Shown: piece after piece, positions 8,217 to 16,046 of the stretch
Position numbering within the stretch: position 1 is the first letter of the stretch
How the letters are laid out: every line of letters starts with the position of its first letter
Assembly: GCF_013386115.1 (NCBI RefSeq)
Contig: NZ_JACAOR010000015.1
Span: 87,013-151,012 of the forward strand
From: Pseudomonas gingeri
Lineage (GTDB): Bacteria; Pseudomonadota; Gammaproteobacteria; Pseudomonadales; Pseudomonadaceae
Reading direction: 5' to 3'
DNA length: 64,000 bases
Translations under genes and position numbers: made by a program
Notes under the pieces: generated by a model
Databases searched by the model: none
Told to the model about the DNA's origin: nothing
Seen by the model: the letters and a program-made list of their open reading frames with translations, nothing else

Positions 8217-9557
8217 ATGAGCCTCAATGTCCTGGAGGCGGGCGCGAGCCCCGCCGTTATGCACACTGCCGAAAAAGCCCTGGTCAGCAAGGTCGCCTGG
8301 CGACTGATGCCGCTGATCATGGTCTGCTACCTGTTCGCTTTCTTCGACCGGATCAATATCAGCTTCGCCAAGTTCCAGTTGCAGGCCGACCTGAGCCTCA
8401 GCGACACCGCCTACGGATTGGGCGCGGGGCTGTTCGTGGTCGGCTATGTGCTGTTCGAAGTGCCGAGCAACATGATGCTCTACAAGGTCGGCGCGCGCCG
8501 CTGGATCGCCCGGATCATGATGTCCTGGGGACTGGCGACGGCAGCGATGGTCTTCGTCAACAGCGAATGGCAGTTCTATGCCCTGCGTTTTGTCATCGGC
8601 GCGATGGAGGCCGGTTTCGCCCCGGGTGTGCTGTATTACCTGACCTTGTGGTTCCCCCAGCACTATCGCGGACGTATCACCTCGATGCTGTTTCTCGCCT
8701 CGGCGTTCGCCGGCCTGGTGGGCGCGCCGTTCTCCGGGCTGGTGCTGGAACACCTCGACGGTGTGTTGCAGATGCGCGGCTGGCACTGGTTGTTCCTGCT
8801 CGGCGGCCTGCCTTGCATCGGTCTCGGCCTGTTGGTGCTGACCCTGCTCAAGGACCGTATCGACGATGCCCACTGGCTGACACCGGCGGAGAAGACCCTG
8901 CTGTCGAGCCGTATTGCCCAGCATGAGCCGCACCAGGGAGGCAGTTCGCTGCTGGCGGCGCTACGCATTCCCGGTTTCCTGACCTTGGGGCTGATCTACT
9001 TCCTGATCCAGGTCGCTTCCTATGGCCTGAACTTCTGGGCACCGCAACTGATTCGCAGCGCGGGCACCCAGAGCCCGGTGATGATCGGCTTGCTCACGGC
9101 CATCCCCTATATCTGCGGGGCGATCAGCATGGTGGTGGTGGGACGCCTGTCCGACGCCAGTGGCGAGCGTCGCAAGTTTGTCTGCGGGCTGGTGGTGCTG
9201 GGGGCGATCGGCTTCTTCTGTGCGGGAATCTTCGCCGATCACACGGTGTTCCTGATCGTTGCCCTGAGCCTGCTGGGAGCCGGGATCATCGCGTCGATCC
9301 CGACCTTCTGGACCTTGCCGCCGAAGCTGCTGGCCGGCGCGGGTGCCGGTGCGGCGGGCGGTATCGCGGTGATCAATACCCTGGGGCAGTTCGGCGGCAT
9401 CATCAGCCCGGTCATGGTCGGACGGATCAAGGACCTCAGCGGCAGCACGACGCCGGCGCTCTACGTCATCGGCGTCACCAGCCTGATCGCCGCCGGATTG
9501 CTGTTGTGGGGGCTGCCACAGAAACTGCGCAGCCTCGACCGGCATCAGGCCGACTGA
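8217..9557 (+). CDS. MFS transporter, anion:cation symporter type
   Basis: Protein of 446 residues with about twelve hydrophobic segments. The start of the first (WRLMPLIMVCYLFAFFDRINISFAK) and the following loop are typical of the ACS family, which imports organic anions such as hydroxy acids and aromatic acids with protons. It lies 78 bases downstream of the HMG-CoA lyase in the same direction and probably brings in the substrate of the transferase-lyase pair. Its last 13 bases overlap the end of the convergent DMT transporter gene. Confidence 0.92.
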   Translation: MSLNVLEAGASPAVMHTAEKALVSKVAWRLMPLIMVCYLFAFFDRINISFAKFQLQADLSLSDTAYGLGAGLFVVGYVLFEVPSNMMLYKVGARRWIARIMMSWGLATAAMVFVNSEWQFYALRFVIGAMEAGFAPGVLYYLTLWFPQHYRGRITSMLFLASAFAGLVGAPFSGLVLEHLDGVLQMRGWHWLFLLGGLPCIGLGLLVLTLLKDRIDDAHWLTPAEKTLLSSRIAQHEPHQGGSSLLAALRIPGFLTLGLIYFLIQVASYGLNFWAPQLIRSAGTQSPVMIGLLTAIPYICGAISMVVVGRLSDASGERRKFVCGLVVLGAIGFFCAGIFADHTVFLIVALSLLGAGIIASIPTFWTLPPKLLAGAGAGAAGGIAVINTLGQFGGIISPVMVGRIKDLSGSTTPALYVIGVTSLIAAGLLLWGLPQKLRSLDRHQAD

Positions 9558-10063
9558 GCATTGCCCGCCGCTGACGTGGGCAGTTGGGCGACGGGCCGGC
9601 CGGGAGCGCTGCCGAGCTGGATCGTCACCACCCCGGCGATCAGCAGGGCCGCGCCGATCAGCCGCGGCGTGTCGAGAGGGCGTGCCTGCAGGCCGAACAG
9701 GCCGAAGTGATCCAGCAGCAGCGAGGCCGCCACTTGCCCGGCGAGGGCCAGGGCGATAAAGCCGCCCGTTCCCAGCCTGGGCACCAGCAGTACCGCCAGG
9801 GCGACGAAACACACACCGAACAGGCCGCCGAGCCAGATCCAGGCGGGAGCCCGGGCGGCAAATTCCAGGTCGGGGAAGGGCAGGCGCAGGGCGAGCATCG
9901 TCGGCAGCAGTACGGCCATGCTCACCAGCAGCGAGACCAGCGTTGCCCACAGCGGATGTCCGAGGCCCCGGCCCAGGTTCGCGTTGACCGCGCTCTGGAA
10001 CGGCACCACCGCGCCGGCTAGCGCCGCCAGGGCCAGCAGCCCGAGCCAATTCAAGGTGTTCAT
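9545..10063 (-). CDS. DMT family transporter, YdcZ (DUF606) type
   Basis: Small inner-membrane protein of 172 residues with about five hydrophobic segments (LGLLALAALAGAVVPFQSAVN, then WATLVSLLVSMAVLLP, WIWLGGLFGVCFVALAVLL and two more). This is the half-size DUF606/YdcZ type of the drug/metabolite transporter superfamily. The substrate is unknown. It is divergent from a LysR regulator with a 77-base spacer, a classic regulator-target arrangement, and its 3' end overlaps the end of the MFS gene by 13 bases. Confidence 0.88.
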   Translation of the reverse strand: MNTLNWLGLLALAALAGAVVPFQSAVNANLGRGLGHPLWATLVSLLVSMAVLLPTMLALRLPFPDLEFAARAPAWIWLGGLFGVCFVALAVLLVPRLGTGGFIALALAGQVAASLLLDHFGLFGLQARPLDTPRLIGAALLIAGVVTIQLGSAPGRPVAQLPTSAAGNAQSA

Positions 10064-10140
10064 GATCGTTCTCCAACAGGTTTTGCTGGACTCTAAGGTA
10101 TTCGCCGGGCAAATTTAAATTCGAAGAAAATATCAAGAGT

Positions 10141-11067
10141 ATGCAGCGAATGAATGATCTTCGTCGTATCGATCTCAACCTGCTGGTGATCCTCGACGCC
10201 CTGCTCGCCGAACAACACGTGACCCGTGCCGCCGAGCGCCTGCACCTGAGCCAGCCGGCGGTCAGCCATGCCCTGGGCCGTTTGCGCGATTTGCTCGGTG
10301 ATCCCTTGCTGGTGCGTGTCGGCGGCGGCCTGGTGCCGACCGCCCGGGCGCTGGAACTGGCGTTGCCGTTGCGCGATGCCCTGGGTCGGGTGCAGGACCT
10401 GCTGGCCCCGCAAGGCTTTGATCCGGCGTCGGCCCGACGCACGTTCCGGCTGGCGATGTCCGACTATGGCGCCGCCCTGTTGTTGCCGGGGCTGGTGCGG
10501 GTGTTGCGGCGGGAGGCGCCGGGCATTGACCTGCAGATCACCCAGGCCAGTCGCGAGGGGATGCTGGAACTGTTGCTCAATGGCGATATCGATGCGGCCA
10601 CCGGGGTGTTCCCGGACTTTTCGCCGGAGTTGCGCAGTGCCCATCTGTTCAGCGAGCACTATGCCTGCCTGGTGGATCGGGACAGTCTGTCGGCCGGGGG
10701 CGGGCTCGATCTGTCCGATTATCTGGCGCGGCCCCATGTACTGCTGGAAATGCGTGGCAGCGGCACGGCGGAAATCGAGCGGGCCCTGAGCGCGATGCAC
10801 CAGCGTCGGCGCGTGGCGCTCAGCCTGCCGCACTGGAGCGTGGCGCCGCAGTTGATTGCGGGCACGGACCTGATCCTGACCGTCGCCTCGCGCAACTTGC
10901 GCCATATCGATCAGGAGCGGCTGGTGGTAGTGCCGCCGCCCTTCGAGATTGCGCCGTTCGATTTCATTTTTGTCTGGCACCAGCGTCGTGATGGCGATCA
11001 GGCGCTGGGCTGGCTGCGCGAACGCCTGCGGGCGGTAGTGGCTGTGGGTGCGCTGGATTGCCGGTGA
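10141..11067 (+). CDS. LysR family transcriptional regulator
   Basis: Protein of 308 residues; the alternative start at 10150 (MNDLRR) would shorten it by three. The winged helix-turn-helix is textbook LysR: LNLLVILDALLAEQHVTRAA, then LSQPAVSHALGRLRDLLGDP. The effector domain resembles the NodD/NahR branch of the family. It is transcribed away from the DMT transporter at 9545-10063. The shared 77-base spacer is AT-rich and holds the palindrome AATTTAAATT (10112-10121), a possible binding site. It most likely controls that transporter. Confidence 0.92.
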   Translation: MQRMNDLRRIDLNLLVILDALLAEQHVTRAAERLHLSQPAVSHALGRLRDLLGDPLLVRVGGGLVPTARALELALPLRDALGRVQDLLAPQGFDPASARRTFRLAMSDYGAALLLPGLVRVLRREAPGIDLQITQASREGMLELLLNGDIDAATGVFPDFSPELRSAHLFSEHYACLVDRDSLSAGGGLDLSDYLARPHVLLEMRGSGTAEIERALSAMHQRRRVALSLPHWSVAPQLIAGTDLILTVASRNLRHIDQERLVVVPPPFEIAPFDFIFVWHQRRDGDQALGWLRERLRAVVAVGALDCR

Positions 11068-11103
11068 CGGGGTCGCGAGTCTTGCGGCGCTTGATCGTTT
11101 GCC

Positions 11104-11129
11104 ATCGCCGGCAAGCCGGCTCCCACAGG
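11104..11129. repeat. REP element
   Basis: One copy of the Pseudomonas REP motif (ATCGCCGGCAAGCCGGCTCC and following bases) with the inverted core GCCGGC-AA-GCCGGC. It lies after the LysR stop codon and before the bidirectional terminator. Confidence 0.75.
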
Positions 11130-11210
11130 GTGAGGTGTCACACGCCGGTTCTGTGTCCGGCACGGCCCTTGTAGGAACTGGTATTTCGCCACGGTGCTGT
11201 TTTCCGGGCA

Positions 11211-11248
11211 TAAAAAAGGCGGCCCGGATCAACCGGGCCGCCTCTTTT
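11211..11248. terminator. Bidirectional terminator between lysR and fumA
   Basis: A perfect 10-base-pair stem, GGCGGCCCGG (11218-11227) with CCGGGCCGCC (11233-11242), and a five-base loop. It is flanked by A-rich sequence on the left and TCTTTT on the right, so it can end transcription from both the LysR gene and fumA. Confidence 0.92.
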
Positions 11249-11264
11249 CCTGCAACAGAAGCCG

Positions 11265-12788
11265 TTACTGCACTTCTACCGCCAGGCTGTCGCTGATTTT
11301 CTTCTGCCAGATCGCGGGGCCGGTGATGTGCACCGATTCGCCCTTGGCATCGACGGCGACCGTGACCGGCATGTCCTTGACCTCGAACTCGTAGATCGCT
11401 TCCATGCCCAGTTCGGCAAAGGCGACGACCTTGGATTTCTTGATCGCCTGGGCCACCAGGTAGGCAGCGCCACCCACGGCCATCAGGTACACGGCTTTGT
11501 GGTCCTTGATCGCTTCGATGGCGGTCGGGCCGCGCTCGGACTTGCCGATCATGCCCAGCAGGCCGGTCTGGTCGAGGATCTGCCGGGTGAACTTGTCCAT
11601 GCGCGTGGCGGTGGTCGGACCGGCTGGGCCGACGACTTCCTCGCGCACCGGGTCAACCGGGCCGACGTAGTAGATGAAGCGACCCTTGAGGTCCACCGGC
11701 AAGGTTTCACCCTTGTTCAGCATTTCCACCATGCGCTTGTGCGCAGCATCGCGACCGGTGAGCATCTTGCCGTTGAGCAGGACGGTTTCGCCCGGCTTCC
11801 AGCTCTGCACGTCTTCCGGGGTCAGGGTGTCGAGGTTGACGCGACGGGCCGACGGACCGGCTTCCCAGACGATTTCCGGGTAGGCGTCCAGCGGTGGCGC
11901 TTCCAGCGAGGCCGGGCCGGAACCATCGAGCACGAAGTGCGCGTGACGGGTGGCAGCGCAGTTGGGGATCATGCACACCGGCAGGGAAGCGGCGTGGGTC
12001 GGGTAGTCCATGATCTTCACGTCGAGCACGGTGGTCAGGCCGCCCAGGCCCTGGGCACCGATGCCCAGCTGGTTGACCTTCTCGAACAGCTCCAGGCGCA
12101 TTTCTTCGATGCGGCTGGACGGTCCACGTTTCTTCAACTCGTGGATGTCGATGGATTCCATCAACACTTCCTTGGCCATCACCGCGGCTTTCTCCGCGGT
12201 GCCGCCGATGCCGATGCCGAGCATGCCCGGTGGGCACCAGCCGGCACCCATGGTCGGCACGGTCTTGAGGACCCAGTCGACGATCGAGTCGGACGGGTTG
12301 AGCATGGCCATCTTCGACTTGTTCTCGGAACCGCCGCCCTTGGCCGCCACGTCCACTTCCACGGTGTTGCCCGGGACGATGGAGTAGTGGATGACCGCCG
12401 GGGTGTTGTCCTTGGTGTTCTTGCGGGCACCGGCCGGGTCGGCCAGGATCGAGGCGCGCAGGACGTTTTCCGGCAGGTTGTAAGCGCGACGCACGCCTTC
12501 GTTGATCATGTCGTCCAGGCCCATGGTGGCGCCATCCCAGCGCACGTCCATGCCGACGCGGACGAAAACGGTGACGATCCCGGTGTCCTGGCAGATCGGC
12601 CGGTGGCCGGTGGCGCACATGCGCGAGTTGATCAGGATCTGTGCCATGGAGTCACGGGCGGCCGGCGACTCTTCCCGCAGGTAGGCCTCGTGCATGGCCT
12701 GGATGAAGTCCACGGGGTGGTAGTAGGAAATGAACTGAAGGGCGTCAGCAACGCTCTGTATCAGGTCGTCTTGCTTGATCACGGTCAT
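11265..12788 (-). CDS. fumA: Fumarate hydratase, class I (iron-sulfur type)
   Basis: Protein of 507 residues from the ATG at 12788, which has an AGAGGAG ribosome site eight bases upstream. It hydrates fumarate to L-malate in the citric acid cycle. It belongs to the class I family, whose oxygen-sensitive [4Fe-4S] cluster is held by cysteines; candidates are in GHRPICQDTG, MIPNCAATRHAHF and GWCPPGMLGIG. The C-terminal beta domain (KMLTGRDAAHKRM, YVGPVDPVREEVVGPAGPTT, ELGMEAIYEFEV) is complete. It is divergent from sadC, matching the order of PAO1 PA4333-PA4332 as I remember it. Confidence 0.95.
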   Translation of the reverse strand: MTVIKQDDLIQSVADALQFISYYHPVDFIQAMHEAYLREESPAARDSMAQILINSRMCATGHRPICQDTGIVTVFVRVGMDVRWDGATMGLDDMINEGVRRAYNLPENVLRASILADPAGARKNTKDNTPAVIHYSIVPGNTVEVDVAAKGGGSENKSKMAMLNPSDSIVDWVLKTVPTMGAGWCPPGMLGIGIGGTAEKAAVMAKEVLMESIDIHELKKRGPSSRIEEMRLELFEKVNQLGIGAQGLGGLTTVLDVKIMDYPTHAASLPVCMIPNCAATRHAHFVLDGSGPASLEAPPLDAYPEIVWEAGPSARRVNLDTLTPEDVQSWKPGETVLLNGKMLTGRDAAHKRMVEMLNKGETLPVDLKGRFIYYVGPVDPVREEVVGPAGPTTATRMDKFTRQILDQTGLLGMIGKSERGPTAIEAIKDHKAVYLMAVGGAAYLVAQAIKKSKVVAFAELGMEAIYEFEVKDMPVTVAVDAKGESVHITGPAIWQKKISDSLAVEVQ

Positions 12789-12998
12789 GGGTCGCGCTCC
12801 TCTATAAAGACGGGAACATTTAAGTAAGGTGTTTGCGACCTGGGTGCATCCGGTCTGTCGAAAACATCTTTTGAGGCTGGCCGGGCACGCAGGACCGGCA
12901 CAAAAAAGGCGCGGCAGTATAACCCGCCCGGCTGCCGGGCACATCCGTCAGTGGTCAAACCATGGTCGGGTGGCGGCAGGCATCGTTCTTGCGTGCTC

Positions 12999-13016
12999 GT
13001 ACAGCAAAAGCTGTAC
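12999..13016. promoter_or_regulatory. Perfect palindrome upstream of sadC
   Basis: GTACAGCAAAAGCTGTAC: seven-base arms around AAAA. It can act as a dimer-binding operator or an RNA hairpin; no T-tract follows, so it is not a terminator. It does not match the LexA pattern, whose half-sites are in the opposite order. The binding factor is unknown. Confidence 0.5.
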
Positions 13017-13043
13017 TAGTTGTAAAAAATTGAATAGTCATTT

Positions 13044-13057
13044 TTGATCCAGATCAC
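13044..13057. promoter_or_regulatory. Candidate ANR/FNR-type box
   Basis: TTGATCCAGATCAC matches the TTGAT-N4-ATCAA consensus of FNR-family regulators (ANR and DNR in Pseudomonas) at nine of ten fixed positions. It ends 36 bases before the sadC start codon, which would place it close to a promoter for sadC. Oxygen-dependent control is inferred. Confidence 0.5.
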
Positions 13058-13093
13058 TAGAGTGGCAAGTGGCCTGTACGGGAAGGAAACCCC

Positions 13094-14230
13094 TTGAGCC
13101 CTCAGCGCACGGTGAGTCATAGATTGACCCATAAAGCCATACAGAGTCTGTTACGCAAACGCTTTGCCCTGGCTGCCGGTACGTATGTACTGGCATTGCT
13201 GCTGGTCTGGGCGGCGATTTTCACCGACCACTACCGTGCCAGCGTCACCACGGGCCTGATCAGTACCGGCCTGGTGATCGCCAGCCAGGGTGGACTCGGC
13301 TGGCTGTTTTTCAGTGGCCGCAATCTGCGCTTTCGCGATCCGAGCCTGACCGAGTTCCAGGTATTGCTGGGACTGGGCTGGCAGACCTACATGATGGCCA
13401 ATCTCGAGCACGCCCGCGGCACCTTCCTGGTGTTTTACCCGCTGGTGCTGCTGTTCGGCCTGTTTCATCTGCCGCGCCGCAAATTCGTGCGTTGCGCGGT
13501 GCTGGTGTTCTTCAGCTTTGCCGCCCTGAATCTGTGGGAAGGCTATCAGTTCCGGCTGCCCGATCCCGGACTGGCGGCGCTGCAGGTCAGCGTGCTGTTC
13601 GTGGTGCTGGTGTGGCTGTGCCTGTATGCCAGTTATGTCCAGGCCTCCCGGCAACGCATGCGCCAGCGGCGGTTTGCCCTGCAGGCCCACCAGGACACCC
13701 TGCGCGGAATGATGCGCCAGCTGGAGGACCTGGTCGCCACCGACGAGCTGACCGGCCTGTATAATCGTCGGCACTTCCTGCGCCTGGCTTCCCGCGAGCT
13801 GGAACTGATGGACCCGGACACCGTGCACGGCCTGGCGCTGATCGACCTGGATCACTTCAAGCGCATCAACGACGTCCATGGGCATGCGGCCGGTGACCAG
13901 GTGTTGCAGGCCTTTGCCGGCGTGGCCGGCGCCTGTGTACGCGAGGGCGATGTGCTGGCCCGTTATGGTGGAGAAGAATTCGTGTTGCTGTTGCCCAATG
14001 CCGATCCCGAGCGCCTGACGGCCTGCTGCGAACGACTGCGCCTGGCCTTTACCCAGGTCGAGCTGGTTGGCGTGACGGTGAGTAACCTGAGCCTGTCGGT
14101 GGGCATGACCCTGGTGGTCGAGGACGACGATCTCGATGACGCCTTGCAGCGTGCCGACCAGGCGCTGTACCGCGCCAAGCGGGACGGCCGCAACCGTTGT
14201 TGCGCCGCCTGGGAATACAGCGATGCCTGA
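13094..14230 (+). CDS. sadC: Membrane-bound diguanylate cyclase SadC
   Basis: Protein of 378 residues starting at TTG 13094, six bases after AAGGA. Six hydrophobic segments fill residues about 23-200. A short linker is followed by a GGDEF domain: DELTGLYNRRHF, IDLDHFKRIND, and the active-site motif GGEEF at 292-296. The inhibitory I-site RxxD (REGD, 283-286) lies five residues before it. It should make cyclic di-GMP from two GTP and be product-inhibited. In P. aeruginosa the gene between fumarase and a ferredoxin reductase is sadC, which promotes attachment and biofilm. The assignment rests on synteny and architecture. The last codons overlap the next gene by eight bases. Confidence 0.85.
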   Translation: MSPQRTVSHRLTHKAIQSLLRKRFALAAGTYVLALLLVWAAIFTDHYRASVTTGLISTGLVIASQGGLGWLFFSGRNLRFRDPSLTEFQVLLGLGWQTYMMANLEHARGTFLVFYPLVLLFGLFHLPRRKFVRCAVLVFFSFAALNLWEGYQFRLPDPGLAALQVSVLFVVLVWLCLYASYVQASRQRMRQRRFALQAHQDTLRGMMRQLEDLVATDELTGLYNRRHFLRLASRELELMDPDTVHGLALIDLDHFKRINDVHGHAAGDQVLQAFAGVAGACVREGDVLARYGGEEFVLLLPNADPERLTACCERLRLAFTQVELVGVTVSNLSLSVGMTLVVEDDDLDDALQRADQALYRAKRDGRNRCCAAWEYSDA

Positions 14231-15161
14231 GCTGCGGGTCGGTGAACGGGCCTGGTCGGTGGCCATCGGCAGCAATCTGCTCGATGCCTTGAACCAGGCC
14301 GGAGTGAGGGTGCCCTACAGTTGCCGGGCGGGCAGTTGCCATGCCTGCCTGGTGCATTGCCTGCAGGGTGAACCGCTGGACAGGCAACCGCAGGCCCTGA
14401 CCCCCGTGCAGCGCGAGCGTGGCTGGCGCCTGGCCTGTCAGTGCCAGGTGCAGGAGGACTTGCTCCTGGAAGTCTTCGATCCGCTACGGGACGGGGTCGC
14501 GGCCCATATCGCCGAACTCGACTGGCCGAGCCCGACGGTCCTGCGCCTGCGGCTGTTGCCGGAACGTCCGCTGCGTTATCGCGCCGGCCAGCATCTGGTG
14601 CTGTGGACCACCCTGGGTGTCGCGCGTCCCTATTCATTGGCGAGCCTGCCCGAGGAAGACCGCTACCTGGAATTTCACCTCGATTGCCGCCAGCCCGGCG
14701 AATTCGTCGATGCGGCCCGGCGCTTCAGCATCGGCGAAGTGATTCGCCTGGGCGAGTTGCGTGGCGGCGCCCTGCATTACGACCCCGACTGGCATGCCCG
14801 ACCGCTCTGGCTGCTGGCGGCCGGCACCGGTCTCGGACCGTTGTGGGGCGTACTGCGCGAAGCCTTGCGCCAGGGTCACGAAGGACCGATCCGCCTGGTG
14901 CACCTGGCCCATGATCGCCATGAGCACTACCTGGCCGCCGAGCTGGCCGGACTGGCCGCGGCCCATGACAATCTCACGGTCGAATACCTGGACGGGGCCG
15001 AACTGCCGGAGTTTCTGGCCAAACTGCGGCTTGTCTCGCGACAAACCCTGGCTCTACTCTGTGGTGCTCCGGCCAGTGTCGAAGCCTTTGCCAAGCGCCT
15101 GTACCTGGCCGGATTGCCGCGTAATCAACTGCTGGCGGATGTGTTCCTGCCGCGGGGTTGA
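14223..15161 (+). CDS. Ferredoxin reductase: 2Fe-2S domain plus FAD/NAD-binding domain
   Basis: Protein of 312 residues from ATG 14223. The N-terminal plant-type ferredoxin domain has the cluster ligands C34, C39 and C42 (SCRAGSCHAC) and C72. A flavodoxin-reductase-like barrel follows with the FAD motif ARPYSLASLP, and then a NAD-binding domain with LLAAGTGLGPLWG and ALLCGAPASVE. This is the reductase component type of class I oxygenases, though no oxygenase is nearby. It overlaps the sadC stop codon by eight bases and is therefore probably co-translated with it. It is followed 45 bases later by an enoyl-CoA hydratase. Confidence 0.92.
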   Translation: MPELRVGERAWSVAIGSNLLDALNQAGVRVPYSCRAGSCHACLVHCLQGEPLDRQPQALTPVQRERGWRLACQCQVQEDLLLEVFDPLRDGVAAHIAELDWPSPTVLRLRLLPERPLRYRAGQHLVLWTTLGVARPYSLASLPEEDRYLEFHLDCRQPGEFVDAARRFSIGEVIRLGELRGGALHYDPDWHARPLWLLAAGTGLGPLWGVLREALRQGHEGPIRLVHLAHDRHEHYLAAELAGLAAAHDNLTVEYLDGAELPEFLAKLRLVSRQTLALLCGAPASVEAFAKRLYLAGLPRNQLLADVFLPRG

Positions 15162-15206
15162 GCGCCCGCTTTCGAAAAACACAGAGCCCACAACAAGAGA
15201 GCCGTG

Positions 15207-15956
15207 ATGACTGACGCGATTGTGATTGAGCGCGAAGGCGGTCTGCTGACCCTGCGCCTGAACCGTGCCGACAAGAAGAACGCCCTGACCCGCGCCATGT
15301 ACAGCCAGTTGGGCCAGGCGTTGCGCGAGGCCGACGAAGACCCGGCGATCAGGGCGGTGCTGATCCGTGGCAGTGAAGAATGTTTTACCAGCGGCAACGA
15401 TATCGCCGATTTCCTCGAGGAGCCGCCGAGCGACCTCGACAGCCCGGTGTTCCATTTCATGCGCAGCCTGCTCGACTGCCGCAAGCCGCTGATTGCCGCC
15501 GTGGCGGGGCCGGCGGTGGGGATCGGCACGACCTTGCTGCTGCATTGTGACCTGGTCTATGTCAGCGCCGATGCGCGCCTGCGGATGCCGTTCGTCAACC
15601 TGGGCCTGTGCCCCGAATTCGGTTCCAGCCTGTTGCTGCCACGCCTGGTCGGCCATGCCAGGGCTGCCGAGCTGTTGCTCCTGGGCGAAGGTTTCAGCGG
15701 TGAACAGGCGGCGGCCTGGGGGCTGGCGACGGCGGCCTTGTCCAGTGGTGCCGAGGCACTGGCCAGGGCCAGGGAAGCGGCACTGCGTTTCGAGCAACTG
15801 GCACCGGCGGCGGTGCAGATCAGCAAGGAACTGATGAAGGCCCCGGACCGCGAGCAACTGCGCAAGGTGGTGGAGGCCGAGGGCGCGCTGTTTGTCCAGC
15901 GCCTGCGGTCGCCGGAGGCGATTGCCGCGCTTTCGGGCTTCATGACCAGGCGCTGA
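15207..15956 (+). CDS. Enoyl-CoA hydratase/isomerase family protein
   Basis: Protein of 249 residues from ATG 15207, with AAGAGAG upstream; the GTG at 15204 is an in-frame alternative. It has a crotonase fold: NRADKKNALT, the oxyanion-hole segments SGNDIADF and AGPAVGIGTTLLLHCDLVY, and VNLGLCPEFGSSLLLPRLVG. The first catalytic glutamate of true hydratases is not obvious at the usual place, while the glutamate in CPEFGSS is kept. An isomerase or other crotonase activity is therefore possible. It probably shares a transcript with sadC and the ferredoxin reductase. Confidence 0.9.
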   Translation: MTDAIVIEREGGLLTLRLNRADKKNALTRAMYSQLGQALREADEDPAIRAVLIRGSEECFTSGNDIADFLEEPPSDLDSPVFHFMRSLLDCRKPLIAAVAGPAVGIGTTLLLHCDLVYVSADARLRMPFVNLGLCPEFGSSLLLPRLVGHARAAELLLLGEGFSGEQAAAWGLATAALSSGAEALARAREAALRFEQLAPAAVQISKELMKAPDREQLRKVVEAEGALFVQRLRSPEAIAALSGFMTRR

Positions 15957-15991
15957 GGCAGCGGAACGCCGAGGGGAGGTTCTGCCAGGCA

Positions 15992-16024
15992 TTAAAAAGC
16001 CTCGCGGCAAGACTGCGGCGAGGC
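15992..16024. terminator. Terminator between enoyl-CoA hydratase and pyk
   Basis: Stem GCCTCGC (15999-16005) and GCGAGGC (16018-16024), with TTAAAAA on the left. Read on the minus strand it is a hairpin followed by TTTTTAA, suited to ending pyk transcripts. It may also slow the convergent hydratase transcript. Confidence 0.85.
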
Positions 16025-16046
16025 TTCGGGTCCAGCGTCAGGTCAC

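Larger units (their letters stand above)
12789..13093. other. Intergenic region between fumA and sadC
   Basis: 305 bases without a convincing gene, serving as the divergent control region. It contains the 18-base palindrome at 12999-13016, an AT-rich stretch, a near-consensus FNR/ANR-type box at 13044-13057, and the sadC ribosome site AAGGA at 13083-13088. Each is described separately. Confidence 0.7.

Noticed and set aside
13971..14230. Frameshift at the sadC 3' end
   Set aside because: The overlap with the ferredoxin reductase is a normal eight-base start/stop overlap. Both proteins have complete domains.
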